A stretch of 50,178 nucleotides of DNA from Bacteroidales bacterium. GTDB taxonomy: Bacteria; Bacteroidota; Bacteroidia; Bacteroidales; UBA932. The stretch covers positions 1-50,178 of the forward strand of contig JAGAFU010000003.1 in assembly GCA_017627955.1 (NCBI GenBank), given 5' to 3'. Position numbers and translations under genes: made by a program. A model generated the notes under the pieces. That model worked only from the letters and a program-made list of their open reading frames with translations, searched no databases and was not told where the DNA came from. Positions 18,589 through 29,414 of the stretch are shown here, piece by piece. Within the stretch, counting starts at the first letter, position 1; each line of letters starts with the position of its first letter.

Positions 18589-18634
18589 AATATCAATTGA
18601 TGTTGAATAAATAATCTATCCGTTGTCGGAGTCA

Positions 18635-18642
18635 CAAATTTA
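18635..18642 (-). promoter_or_regulatory. Candidate -7 element of the phosphofructokinase promoter
   Basis: TAAATTTG on the minus strand matches TAnnTTTG and predicts a leader of about 40 nt. It lies back-to-back with the ligA -7 element 33 bp away. No clear -33 TTTG is seen. Confidence 0.45.
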
Positions 18643-18675
18643 ATCCATTTCTGGAAAATTATCGGCATTTTTCGT

Positions 18676-18683
18676 TAAATTTG
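18676..18683 (+). promoter_or_regulatory. Candidate -7 element of the ligA operon promoter
   Basis: TAAATTTG matches TAnnTTTG and predicts transcription starting about 19 nt before the ligA ATG at 18709. It would drive the six-gene run ligA to ispG. Confidence 0.45.
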
Positions 18684-18693
18684 TATTCTTTAA

Positions 18694-20751
<2,058 letters not shown>

Positions 20752-20754
20752 ACA

Positions 20755-21765
20755 ATGGCTACATGGTTGGGTGACATAGTGTTCAAGATCAAGAGTTACT
20801 TCCGGTGGATCAGCAAATTCATCGGACACGACATCTGGTATTTCAACTTGAACGAACTGTCGAAAGCCAAGGCCCGGCTTGTCAAGGATCTGAAGGTGGT
20901 CATTGACGCTCTCAAAAATTTCGCTGACGAGAAAATCGGGTTCCAGTCCGTGGCGCTCAGCTACTTCTGCACATTGGCGCTGGTGCCGATGGTGGCGGTG
21001 GCTTTCGCTGTCACCAGCGGATTCGGACTGGAGCACGTGCTGAGGGACGCGCTTTATTCGGCGGACATCAACCAGACCGTCATAGACACCTTGATGAACA
21101 GCGCCTCGAATATTATTGACGCGTCTAAGTCCGGTGTGTTCGGGGCGATCACCGCTCTTTCCTTTGTCTGGCTCGTCATCTGGATGATGAACAGGGTCGA
21201 GAAAGTTTTCAACAATGTCTGGCATGTGAGGAAACCTCAGCGGAAAGCGCTAAAAAGTTACGGGATAGACATCATAATCATGATTCTCATCCCGTTTGTC
21301 GTACTTATCTTCTTCGCCGGGACGGTGGTTTATTCCCATGTGCTGGACCTTATTCCCAACAGCATCGGGATCTCGGACAGGATCAAGTCCTTCCTCGGCT
21401 GGATTATTTTCGGAGGCATTGCCATCATGACACTCTCCGCCATGTACAAGTTCATTCCGGCGACATTTGTCGAGTACCGCTATGCCTTGAAAGCGGCCCT
21501 GTACGCGGGCATAGCTTTCACCCTCCTCCAGTATCTCTACCTTGAGACCCAGGTGCTCGTTACCAACATAAACGCTGTCTACGGAGCGGTGGCGGCCCTG
21601 CCGCTGTTCATGATGTGGTTGAGATTCGGGTGGTTGATAATTTTGTACGGGGCCCAGTTCTCTTATTCTTTCCAGACGGTGGACAGGATGGAGAAAGAGC
21701 AGGCGGCTCTCCCCTCTCCAAATATTGATGAGATTACAGGAACAAAAGCAGAGACAGAGGCATGA
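20755..21765 (+). CDS. YihY/BrkB-family inner membrane protein
   Basis: This is a 336-residue integral membrane protein of the YihY (UPF0761) family. An N-terminal cytoplasmic segment of about 60 residues precedes about six transmembrane helices. Recognisable features are FADEKIGFQSVALSYFCTLALVPM near the first helix, VWLVIWMMNRVEKVFNNVWHVRKPQR, and a C-terminal NAVYGAVAALPLFMMWLRFGWLIILYGAQFSY. Members of this family are not RNase BN despite old annotations, and their function is not settled. It sits between ligA (3-bp gap) and rel (4-bp overlap). The Glu-rich C-terminal tail is unremarkable. Confidence 0.9.
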   Translation: MATWLGDIVFKIKSYFRWISKFIGHDIWYFNLNELSKAKARLVKDLKVVIDALKNFADEKIGFQSVALSYFCTLALVPMVAVAFAVTSGFGLEHVLRDALYSADINQTVIDTLMNSASNIIDASKSGVFGAITALSFVWLVIWMMNRVEKVFNNVWHVRKPQRKALKSYGIDIIIMILIPFVVLIFFAGTVVYSHVLDLIPNSIGISDRIKSFLGWIIFGGIAIMTLSAMYKFIPATFVEYRYALKAALYAGIAFTLLQYLYLETQVLVTNINAVYGAVAALPLFMMWLRFGWLIILYGAQFSYSFQTVDRMEKEQAALPSPNIDEITGTKAETEA

Positions 21766-23987
21766 GTTTTTCCAAGTTCACAGAAAAGGACTACGAGATA
21801 ATACGTGAGAACTACGCCCAACTGAAAGAGGCGGCGAAAAGGCGGTGCGCCAACCAGGAGGAACTGGATGTCGTCCAGAAAGCCTTTGAATTCGCCAACG
21901 AGGCGCACAAGAACGTAAGGAGACGTTCCGGAGGGCCGTATATCATCCACCCCATCGAAGTCGCCAAGATCGTGGTCTGTGACATCGGACTGGGTTACAA
22001 GTCAATCGCCGCCGCTCTTCTGCACGATGTCGTCGAGGACACGGACTACACCGTGGACGACATCAGGAACCTGTTCGGAGACAAGATAGCCAGCCTTGTG
22101 GATGGCCTGACTAAGATCAAGATAGTTCTGGACAATGAGGACCGTTCGAAGAAGTCTGACTCATATTCAGAAAGCCTCCAGGCCGAGAATTTCAAAAGGA
22201 TACTGCTGACTCTCAACGATGATGTCAGGGTTGTCCTGATTAAGCTGGCGGACAGGCTGCACAATTGCCGCACGATCGATTCCATGCCCGAGTACAAGCG
22301 GGACAAGATCCTGAGTGAGACAATGTTCATCTTTATTCCCCTCGCCCACAGGCTTGGACTCTACGAGATCAAGTCGGAGATGGAGAACATCTGGTTGAAG
22401 TACAAGGAACCGGACGCTTACAAGGAAATTTCTGGCCTCGTCAACAAGAACCTCACTGATCTGGAGCGGCAGATAGATGATTTCATCACTCCCATTGACG
22501 CCGCGTTGAAAGCCTCGGGCTTCAAGTTCGAGATCCGCAAGAGGGTCAAGACACCCTACTCGATTTGGCACAAGATGCAGACTAAAAACATCAGTTTCGA
22601 GCAGGTGTACGACCTTTATGCCCTCCGGGTAGTGTTCACCCCCGACCAAGGGAGCAAGGAGAGCGAGAGGGACCAGTGCTACCACATCTTCTCGATCATC
22701 ACGGGAATATACCGTTACAAGCCTGACAGGGTCCGAGATTGGGTAAAGCATCCCAAGAGCAACGGGTATGAGGCCCTTCATTGTACCGTCATGAGCGACA
22801 AAGGGGTCTGGATCGAGATCCAGATCCGTTCCAAGAGGATGGATGACATCGCTGAAAAAGGCATCGCCGCCCACTGGGCTTACAAGCAGGAGGGGTATAT
22901 CAGCGAGAATGACAGCGAGATGGACAAATGGCTCGCGAAGGTCAAGGATATTCTTGTCAGCCCCGATGTGAATGCCCTTGAGCTTCTTGACATTATCCAT
23001 AACGACCTGACCAGCAGCGAGATCACTGTCTTTACTCCTAAAGGTGAGCAGAAGTCCATCCAGAAAGGCGCCACGGCCCTGGATTTCGCCTATGGTATTC
23101 ACACAGAGATCGGCAACAAGGCCATAGCCGCCAAGGTCAACATGAGGCTGGTGCCGCTCTCGCATGTCCTCAAGACCGGAGACCAGGTCGAGATCATCAC
23201 GGCGGAAAATGGGGAGCCCAAACGCGAGTGGCTTCAGTTCCTCCAGACAAGGCACGCCCGTAATGTCGTCATTGATTATTTCAAGGGGAACAAGAAAGAG
23301 CTTGTCGAGATCGGCAAGGCCACCTTGTCATCCCAGTTGGAATCAATGGGTTACCGCCTGAACTCCGACTCCGAGGAGGTGCTTTGCAAGCATTTCAGCA
23401 TTCCCGGCAGAAACGCGGAGGAACTCTATTTCAGAGTCGGTCTTGGGCTCATAAAGACAGATTCGATCGGAGAGGTCCTCTCTGTGGCTGTGCCAGTCAG
23501 GACTCATTCATGGCCGTTCTCCTTGTTCAGCCGCTGGAGGGAGCAGGCCGCGTCCGGGAAAGAGAAAGGAGCGTATGTGATCGCCACTTGTTGCAGACCT
23601 ATTCCCGGGGACGCCGTGGTGGGAATAAAGAATCCTGACGGGACTGTGACCGTCCACAAGAAGACTTGCCCCGTGGCGGACAGCCTCGCTTCAAAGCATG
23701 GCGACCGTGTTGTCGTCCCGCAGTGGGAAAGCGACGGGGAAAAGAAGGCCTTCCCTGTCAGGATCGCCCTCAAGGGTATAGACCGGGTCGGTCTCCTTAA
23801 CGAGATCTCCAGGTATATTTCCCTTGTGATGGGTGTTAATATGAGAAAGGTGCTGTTGAGCACGGAAGAAGGCATTTTTGAGGGATACATCGACCTCAGC
23901 GTCCATGACAAGACAGCCTTGGAGCGGATGATCAAGAAGCTTTCCTCCATCGATGGCATACAAAGTGTAGCTAGAACCGAGTTATGA
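21762..23987 (+). CDS. rel: RelA/SpoT-family (p)ppGpp synthetase/hydrolase
   Basis: This is a bifunctional stringent-response enzyme that makes and degrades (p)ppGpp. The HD hydrolase domain has YIIHP (His63) and LHDVVEDT (His88, Asp89, then Glu92/Asp93). The synthetase domain has YDLYALRVVF and RDWVKHPKSNGYEALH. A TGS domain follows (ITVFTPKGEQKSIQKGAT, about residue 430), then a region with the conserved CCRPIPGDAVVG, and a C-terminal ACT domain. At 741 residues all domains are complete. The intact HD residues argue for hydrolase activity. It overlaps both neighbours by 4 bp (ATGA junctions), so it is translated as part of the ligA operon. Confidence 0.96.
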   Translation: MSFSKFTEKDYEIIRENYAQLKEAAKRRCANQEELDVVQKAFEFANEAHKNVRRRSGGPYIIHPIEVAKIVVCDIGLGYKSIAAALLHDVVEDTDYTVDDIRNLFGDKIASLVDGLTKIKIVLDNEDRSKKSDSYSESLQAENFKRILLTLNDDVRVVLIKLADRLHNCRTIDSMPEYKRDKILSETMFIFIPLAHRLGLYEIKSEMENIWLKYKEPDAYKEISGLVNKNLTDLERQIDDFITPIDAALKASGFKFEIRKRVKTPYSIWHKMQTKNISFEQVYDLYALRVVFTPDQGSKESERDQCYHIFSIITGIYRYKPDRVRDWVKHPKSNGYEALHCTVMSDKGVWIEIQIRSKRMDDIAEKGIAAHWAYKQEGYISENDSEMDKWLAKVKDILVSPDVNALELLDIIHNDLTSSEITVFTPKGEQKSIQKGATALDFAYGIHTEIGNKAIAAKVNMRLVPLSHVLKTGDQVEIITAENGEPKREWLQFLQTRHARNVVIDYFKGNKKELVEIGKATLSSQLESMGYRLNSDSEEVLCKHFSIPGRNAEELYFRVGLGLIKTDSIGEVLSVAVPVRTHSWPFSLFSRWREQAASGKEKGAYVIATCCRPIPGDAVVGIKNPDGTVTVHKKTCPVADSLASKHGDRVVVPQWESDGEKKAFPVRIALKGIDRVGLLNEISRYISLVMGVNMRKVLLSTEEGIFEGYIDLSVHDKTALERMIKKLSSIDGIQSVARTEL

Positions 23988-25777
23988 GAAAAATATTGAC
24001 AAGGTACTTTCCGCTTATTCCGGTGGCCGCGGTGTTGCTGCTGTCCATTTTCTCCCATTCCTGCGCGAATACCACGCAGGCGCCCCGCGGAGGACTGAAG
24101 GACACAATCCCTCCCGTGCTTGTCAAGGTCTACCCGAAGTCAGGAGCCACGGGAGTTCCCGTGAAAGGCGCCAAGATAGAGTTCACATTCAATGAATATG
24201 TGGTCGTCAAGGAACCCAAGTCCATCTATCTTTCCCCGCCCCAGAAGAAGAGCCCCAAATTCAAGATCAAGGGTAAGAGCGTGATCGTGTATTTTGAGGA
24301 GGATCTCCTTCCTGACCTCACCTACACTCTGGACGTGACCGGCGCGATCGCGGACAACAATGAAGGCAATTTCTTCCCGGGTTTCACCACCGTTTTCTCG
24401 ACCGGCGAAGCGATTGACTCCATGTTTATTACCGGATCGGTCTATGACTGCAACGATCTGAAACCCATCAAGGGCGCCACAGTCATGCTGTACAAGGATC
24501 ATAGGGATTCGGCTGTATTCCTTCAGCGTCCGGTGGCCTCGGCCAGGACGGATGATTGGGGATATTTCGCGATCCGGAATATTGAGGACACTCTCTACAG
24601 GGCTTACGCGATCGTGGACGGCAATGCCAACAATATCTATGATCCGGATGAGGACAGGGTCGCTTTCATCGATTCCCTCGTTCGACCGGTAAACGTCGTC
24701 GGCGACAGCATTCCGGAGCTCATGAAATATGACATGAAAGACACCCTTGGTTGCCTTTCACGTCATTCGGACTTGAGTTTCAACGTGTTCCGTGAGAAGC
24801 CGTCGAAGCAGCTCCTGATGAACAAGAAACGTACAGGTGACAGGTCCGCCTATATCTCTTTCATGGCTCCTGGAGCTCGGATCGACTCGCTGTGGTTCAA
24901 GGGCTTCCCTCCGGAGAAAGTCATAACGGAGTTCAATATTCCTAATGACAGCCTCCTGCTATGGATCAACGATTCCAGGCGGATGCCGGACACTTTGCAT
25001 TTGTACGTCAAGTACTGGAAAACGGATTCCCTCGGAGTTCTCCAGCCGGTGACCGAAAATTTTCCCCTTGTCGACGAGAACAGGCCGAAGGGTAGGACTC
25101 GCCGGGAGGTGACTCACGAGGACACGACATGCGTCATCAATCTTGAGGCGACTCCTGAGAACTTCTCGCATGACGGGATCATCATGGAATTCAACGATCC
25201 GCCTTTCCTTGGCTATTTCGACAGCCTGTCTTTCAAGTCCATCAATCCCAAGCAGGTGGAACAGAAGGAAATGTTCACCATTGAGCGGGACTCCCTGAAC
25301 CTCAGGCGTTATATCATCACTCCCCAAGTCAAGATCCAGGAAGGGTACGACTATGTCTTCAAAGTTCCCCACCGGGTATTCAAGGATATAAACGGCCATT
25401 GGAATGACAGTACGGATGTCAAGGTCTCCTTGCCAAAGGATGAGGCTTTGAGCTCTTTTACCCTGAACCTTACCGGAGTGAATGAGAAATATATTGTCCA
25501 GATGCTGGACGAAAGGAAGTCGAAGATTCTCCGTGAGTATGTTATAGATTCGGACAAGTCCCTCTTGTTCCCCTATCTGAAGAAGGGAAAATACTGCATC
25601 AGGATCACGGAAGACATCAACAGGAACGGGATCGTTGACACGGGCGACCTGCTCAAACACCGCCAGCCCGAGAAGGTCAAGTTCCTGAAGAAGGACGATA
25701 AAGACGCTATAGAGATACCGGAGCGCAGTGAGATAGAACAGGCTCTGGATGTCTTGAAATTCATGAAAGATAATTGA
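23984..25777 (+). CDS. Lipoprotein with Big_5-type Ig-like domain
   Basis: This is a 597-residue lipoprotein with lipobox SHSC (lipidation Cys27), probably anchored in the outer membrane. Residues about 42-140 form a bacterial Ig-like (SbsA/Big_5) domain, with IPPVLVKVYPKSGATGVPVKGAKIEFTF split over characteristic beta-strands and DLTYTLDVTGAIADNNEGN. A carboxypeptidase-regulatory-like segment (VYDCNDLKPIKGATVMLYKD) follows, then a long beta-rich C-terminal half. An EF-hand-like RITEDINRNGIVDTGD lies near the end. No enzymatic motif is seen. Such proteins are common in Bacteroidota, often next to cell-envelope genes, and have no agreed function. It overlaps rel by 4 bp. Confidence 0.85.
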   Translation: MRKILTRYFPLIPVAAVLLLSIFSHSCANTTQAPRGGLKDTIPPVLVKVYPKSGATGVPVKGAKIEFTFNEYVVVKEPKSIYLSPPQKKSPKFKIKGKSVIVYFEEDLLPDLTYTLDVTGAIADNNEGNFFPGFTTVFSTGEAIDSMFITGSVYDCNDLKPIKGATVMLYKDHRDSAVFLQRPVASARTDDWGYFAIRNIEDTLYRAYAIVDGNANNIYDPDEDRVAFIDSLVRPVNVVGDSIPELMKYDMKDTLGCLSRHSDLSFNVFREKPSKQLLMNKKRTGDRSAYISFMAPGARIDSLWFKGFPPEKVITEFNIPNDSLLLWINDSRRMPDTLHLYVKYWKTDSLGVLQPVTENFPLVDENRPKGRTRREVTHEDTTCVINLEATPENFSHDGIIMEFNDPPFLGYFDSLSFKSINPKQVEQKEMFTIERDSLNLRRYIITPQVKIQEGYDYVFKVPHRVFKDINGHWNDSTDVKVSLPKDEALSSFTLNLTGVNEKYIVQMLDERKSKILREYVIDSDKSLLFPYLKKGKYCIRITEDINRNGIVDTGDLLKHRQPEKVKFLKKDDKDAIEIPERSEIEQALDVLKFMKDN

Positions 25778-25779
25778 TA

Positions 25780-26592
25780 ATGAGGAAAATCCTGACGATA
25801 ATATTCGCGCTCTCGTTTCTGCCGATGGCTTTGAAGGCCCAGGATACTCCCCCGGCCGACACTTTGCGTAAAGTGTTTTCCCTCAATGACTACACTCTTT
25901 TCGGTGTGGAATATGGCGCGTCTCTCAGCCGGATGCAGTTCAATCCGTCAAAGACACAGGGAAACCTTTTTGTGCCGCACACAGTCGGAGTCTACATGAT
26001 CAAGTACGGAAAGCTCTTTGACGGGAGCCCTAATTTCGGTCTCAAAGGCGGTGTCCGCTACAGCCATGAAGGCTACCAGTTCAAAGAGAACAAGGAAACC
26101 GGAGTCACTCCGACTCTCGAGGGAGCCGAGAAAGCGATCATCGACCTTGTGGAGGTCCCTCTCATGGCGCATTTCCATTCGGACGGACTTCATTTCAAAG
26201 TCATGCTGGATCTCGGATTATATGGGGGCTATCGCCTCTCGATCGAGCGAATCGGCAAGTATGTTCCCGACGAGATCGTCAACGATTTCAGGGAGTGGGA
26301 CTATCGTTTCGACTACGGTCTCACCGGTGGACTCGGTTTCGGTCTCGTGTTCGATCCTCTGGAGTTCCACGTCAACGCCGGGGTCCGCTACTCATGGGGC
26401 TCGCTCTACAGGGCGGATTACTTGAGCCAGGATTACTACAGATTCGCCTATCCGCTTGATTTCATGCTGACTACGGGAGTTTATTTCCAGTTGACCAAGA
26501 GAACTGGAAAAAGCAAGGGACAAATCAGGCGGGAAGCTTATAAACAAGTTTACGATCCTAAAAATGCAAGTACTGACGGCGAGGGCAGGTGA
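25780..26592 (+). CDS. Outer-membrane beta-barrel protein (PorT-like/porin-family)
   Basis: This is a 270-residue protein with a signal peptide (MRKILTIIFALSFLPMALKAQ) and alternating hydrophobic strands rich in Gly, Tyr and Phe (FGVEYGASLSRMQF, GLKGGVRYSHEGYQF, GLTGGLGFGLVF, NAGVRYSWGSLY). These are typical of an outer-membrane beta-barrel of about eight to ten strands. It resembles the PorT/OmpA-like barrel families of Bacteroidota, but I cannot assign it to the type IX secretion apparatus with confidence. I chose ATG 25780; a TTG two codons earlier overlaps the preceding stop. Its 3' end overlaps ispG by 29 bp, which is unusually long. Confidence 0.75.
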   Translation: MRKILTIIFALSFLPMALKAQDTPPADTLRKVFSLNDYTLFGVEYGASLSRMQFNPSKTQGNLFVPHTVGVYMIKYGKLFDGSPNFGLKGGVRYSHEGYQFKENKETGVTPTLEGAEKAIIDLVEVPLMAHFHSDGLHFKVMLDLGLYGGYRLSIERIGKYVPDEIVNDFREWDYRFDYGLTGGLGFGLVFDPLEFHVNAGVRYSWGSLYRADYLSQDYYRFAYPLDFMLTTGVYFQLTKRTGKSKGQIRREAYKQVYDPKNASTDGEGR

Positions 26593-27910
26593 TGTCCTTA
26601 TTGGCGGAGGCAATCCGATTGTGGTGCAGACTATGTGTAACACCCACACCTCTGATGTGGATGCTACGGTGAGTCAATGTGTGAGGTTGGCGAAGGCTGG
26701 AGCGCGTATGATCCGTGTGACGGTCCCCGGCCTTCCGGATGTTGAGAAAGTGAGGCAAATAAAAGAGAGGCTCCGGAGCCTAGGTGTCCTGACTCCCCTT
26801 GTCGCGGATATTCATTTCTCATCACAAACAGCCCTTGCGGTCGCCCCGATTCTGGAAAAAGTCAGGATCAATCCCGGCAATTTCCACAAGGACCACTTTG
26901 AGGCGATACGCCAGTTCCGGCAGCTCATTCAGCTTTGCTCCTCTTGCGGTACCGCTATCAGGATCGGGATCAACCACGGCTCCCTCGGGGAGTACATCAC
27001 CAACCTGTACGGAGATACGCCATCAGCCATGGCAAAGGCCGCGATGGAGTGGCTTAGGATCTGTATTGAGGAGAACTTCACTAACGTTGTCGTCTCACTT
27101 AAATCCAGTAATACAAGGGTTATGGTGGACGCTTACAGGGAACTGTATGCCGCCATGAAGGAAGAGGGGCACGTCTTCCCTACTCATGTCGGGGTGACAG
27201 AGGCTGGTGACGGAGACAGTGGACGGATAAAGTCTTGCGTGGGCATCTCAACTCTTCTTTCTGAAGGTATCGGGGACACGATACGGGTTTCCCTGACGGA
27301 GGATCCCGAGGCCGAGATTCCGGTCGCCAGTTATCTTGCCGCGAGATATGGAAGGCAGATAGTCTCTTCCATGACTTCGGTCAGCATAAAGGATGGTAAA
27401 GCCGTCGCTTCTTATAACTCACCTTCTTTTGAGACACTCCTTCTGGATGTCGCTTGCGATTTTGGGAAACGACTGCTGGATAAGGAATTGGATGAGCTGG
27501 AGTTGACAGGAGAATACGTCGGAGAGTCCGGAGAGAAAGTCTCGATCCAGGATTCAGGCAAAGGAGCCTACCTTGTGGATGAGCTTATGCAAGCCACCAG
27601 AAGGCGCTTCTATCGTCCGGAATACATCGCCTGTCCCGGATGCGGAAGGACAATGTATAACCTGCAGGCGGCCCTCGCGGAAGTCAAGGCCAAGACAGCG
27701 CATCTTAAAGACACGGTGATCGCCGTGATGGGTTGTGTCGTTAATGGGCCTGGCGAGATGGCTGACGCTGACTGGGGATATGTCGGCGAAGGAGGCGGAA
27801 GAGTCTCCATCTACAAAGGTAAAACTCCCCTTCTGCGGCATGTGCCCGAAGGGGAGGCTGTGGACAAACTTATCGAATTGATAGAATCCGAATCCGGGAA
27901 GGCTATTTGA
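26564..27910 (+). CDS. ispG: IspG/GcpE (HMB-PP synthase) with a short insertion domain
   Basis: IspG is a [4Fe-4S] enzyme of the MEP isoprenoid pathway that converts MEcPP to HMB-PP. The TIM-barrel part has IGGGNPIVVQTMCNT, PLVADIHF, RINPGN, GINHGSL and HVGVTEAGDGDSGRIKS. The C-terminal cluster domain has Cys357 and Cys360 (CPGCGRT) and Cys391 (GCVVNGPGE). Between them, about residues 265-350 form an insertion absent from E. coli IspG (372 residues). It is much smaller than the roughly 250-residue middle domain I know from plant, chlamydial and Bacteroides IspG. The start is forced by the conserved N-terminus and overlaps the barrel-protein gene by 29 bp. It is the last gene of the ligA operon. 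Confidence 0.93.
   Translation: MQVLTARAGDVLIGGGNPIVVQTMCNTHTSDVDATVSQCVRLAKAGARMIRVTVPGLPDVEKVRQIKERLRSLGVLTPLVADIHFSSQTALAVAPILEKVRINPGNFHKDHFEAIRQFRQLIQLCSSCGTAIRIGINHGSLGEYITNLYGDTPSAMAKAAMEWLRICIEENFTNVVVSLKSSNTRVMVDAYRELYAAMKEEGHVFPTHVGVTEAGDGDSGRIKSCVGISTLLSEGIGDTIRVSLTEDPEAEIPVASYLAARYGRQIVSSMTSVSIKDGKAVASYNSPSFETLLLDVACDFGKRLLDKELDELELTGEYVGESGEKVSIQDSGKGAYLVDELMQATRRRFYRPEYIACPGCGRTMYNLQAALAEVKAKTAHLKDTVIAVMGCVVNGPGEMADADWGYVGEGGGRVSIYKGKTPLLRHVPEGEAVDKLIELIESESGKAI
27821..27856 (-). terminator. Possible intrinsic terminator of the rsfS-ftsH-cdsA-psd operon, inside ispG
   Basis: On the minus strand, 46 nt past the psd stop, a perfect 9-bp stem (arms 27825-27833 and 27848-27856, 14-nt loop) is followed by TTTT. 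It sits inside the ispG coding sequence. Confidence 0.5.
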
Positions 27911-28568
27911 GCCTCGCTATCTTGGTAACGCTCGCGACGGTGAGCTCTCCTTCCTTGACAAGGATCTCAGCGTCAAGGGGCAGGAACATGTCAATCCTGG
28001 ACCCGAACTTGATGATGCCGCATTGCTTTCCTCTCTCAACCTCAAGACCTTCTTTTGAATAGCACACTATCCTCCTGGCGAAAGTGCCGGCTATCTGCTT
28101 GAAAAAGACCTCGCCATGGGAATTGCGGATAGTCGTGGAAGAGTGCTCATTCTTCTCGGATGATTTAGGGAGAAACGCGAGAAGGTACTTCCCAGGATGA
28201 TACTTGTAGTAAGAGATTTTTCCGGTCATCGGCCAGAAATTGGTGTGGACATCGAAGAAGTTCATGTAGATCGAGACCTGGATGCGGTCTTCCTTGAAAT
28301 ACTCTCCCTCGTAAGCTCTCTCGACGATAACTACTTTTCCGTCGGCGACTGAAGTAACCAATGTCTCGTCCCCTTCCGGGATCTCCCGGTCAGGAACCCG
28401 ATGGAACCAAAATACGAAAAAGGCGAAGACGCAGAGGAAAACCAGGACCGGGATTAGCACCCAGAGCGGCTTGATGAGCCACACTGCCAGGATCACGAGG
28501 ACAAGGGAAACTGCCCAATATGTGGCGATAGTGCCTTTTGAATCCTTGTCAATAACTATCTTTTTCAT
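27903..28568 (-). CDS. psd: Phosphatidylserine decarboxylase (short form)
   Basis: Psd makes phosphatidylethanolamine from phosphatidylserine at the inner membrane. The 221-residue short (archaetidylserine decarboxylase-like) form has two N-terminal membrane segments (about residues 15-55), the VYMNFFDVHTNFWPM-like region seen as YMNFFDVHTNFWP, and KQCGIIKFGSRIDMFLP. In the last of these, the Gly-Ser pair is the self-cleavage site that gives the pyruvoyl group. It lies 15 bp downstream of cdsA, which supplies the CDP-diacylglycerol used for phosphatidylserine synthesis. No pssA gene is adjacent. The 3' end overlaps ispG by 8 bp. Confidence 0.93.
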   Translation of the reverse strand: MKKIVIDKDSKGTIATYWAVSLVLVILAVWLIKPLWVLIPVLVFLCVFAFFVFWFHRVPDREIPEGDETLVTSVADGKVVIVERAYEGEYFKEDRIQVSIYMNFFDVHTNFWPMTGKISYYKYHPGKYLLAFLPKSSEKNEHSSTTIRNSHGEVFFKQIAGTFARRIVCYSKEGLEVERGKQCGIIKFGSRIDMFLPLDAEILVKEGELTVASVTKIARLK

Positions 28569-28583
28569 ATTCAGGGAATTATA

Positions 28584-29414
28584 TTACAAAAGATCAAAAA
28601 TGGCAAGATAGATGGCACCGAAGGGCATCGCCATCAGCGTGCTGTCGAAGCGGTCCAGCAAACCGCCGTGTCCAGGGATGATGTTGCCGGAATCCTTCAC
28701 CCCGAAAACCCGTTTCCATTGTGACTCGTAAAGGTCGCCGTACACTCCGGCAACAGACATGATCAATGCCAGTATCAGGGAGTGCATGAGAGGGAATTTA
28801 AGAAGCCCGACCTCGTAGAGCACAAAAGCGGCGATTACGGAGAGCAATACTCCCCCTATGAATCCTACCCATGTTTTCTTGGGAGACACTGTCGGGAACA
28901 ACTTCTGGGGGAAGCGCTTGCCCAAAGAGATTCCGAACGCGAAAGCTCCGACATCCGAGCACCAGATGATGATGAAGAAGCAAAGAAGGAGATTACCGCT
29001 GAAATTGCCGGCCTTGTCGAACGCGATGAGATTCCCAAGCGCGATCGGGACAGCAATGTACAGCAGTCCGGTGTAGATGTTTGAGAACTTGCCGTATTCC
29101 TCCTTGTCTTTGACGTACAACGAGTTGATCATCACTATGAACACCGGTATCATAGCCAGGGCTATGAAGCGGATCGGGATGTGGTAAGTGGATGCGGCAA
29201 AAAGGATCCCGAAGAGGAAAATACCGGCCAGGATGGCCAGCACCTTGGAGAAGGTGTAGCTGTGTCCCATCGTGATCTCATAGAACTCCACCAGCATGAC
29301 GGACATGATGAATATCATCATCCCGGCGAATAGGAACTTGTTGAACATCAGGCAGGTCACCATCACAATAATGAAGGCGACCCCCGAAATAGTCCTTACG
29401 GTTACGTTATTCAT
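28584..29414 (-). CDS. cdsA: Phosphatidate cytidylyltransferase CdsA
   Basis: CdsA makes CDP-diacylglycerol from phosphatidate and CTP in the inner membrane. The 276-residue protein has about eight transmembrane helices and the signature near the C-terminus, GVKDSGNIIPGHGGLLDRFDS, with the catalytic acidic residues. SPKKTWVGFIGG marks the preceding conserved loop. It overlaps the ftsH 3' end by 8 bp and precedes psd, so phospholipid synthesis and FtsH proteolysis share one transcript. FtsH controls lipid A and phospholipid balance in other bacteria, which makes the grouping functionally plausible. Confidence 0.95.
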   Translation of the reverse strand: MNNVTVRTISGVAFIIVMVTCLMFNKFLFAGMMIFIMSVMLVEFYEITMGHSYTFSKVLAILAGIFLFGILFAASTYHIPIRFIALAMIPVFIVMINSLYVKDKEEYGKFSNIYTGLLYIAVPIALGNLIAFDKAGNFSGNLLLCFFIIIWCSDVGAFAFGISLGKRFPQKLFPTVSPKKTWVGFIGGVLLSVIAAFVLYEVGLLKFPLMHSLILALIMSVAGVYGDLYESQWKRVFGVKDSGNIIPGHGGLLDRFDSTLMAMPFGAIYLAIFDLL

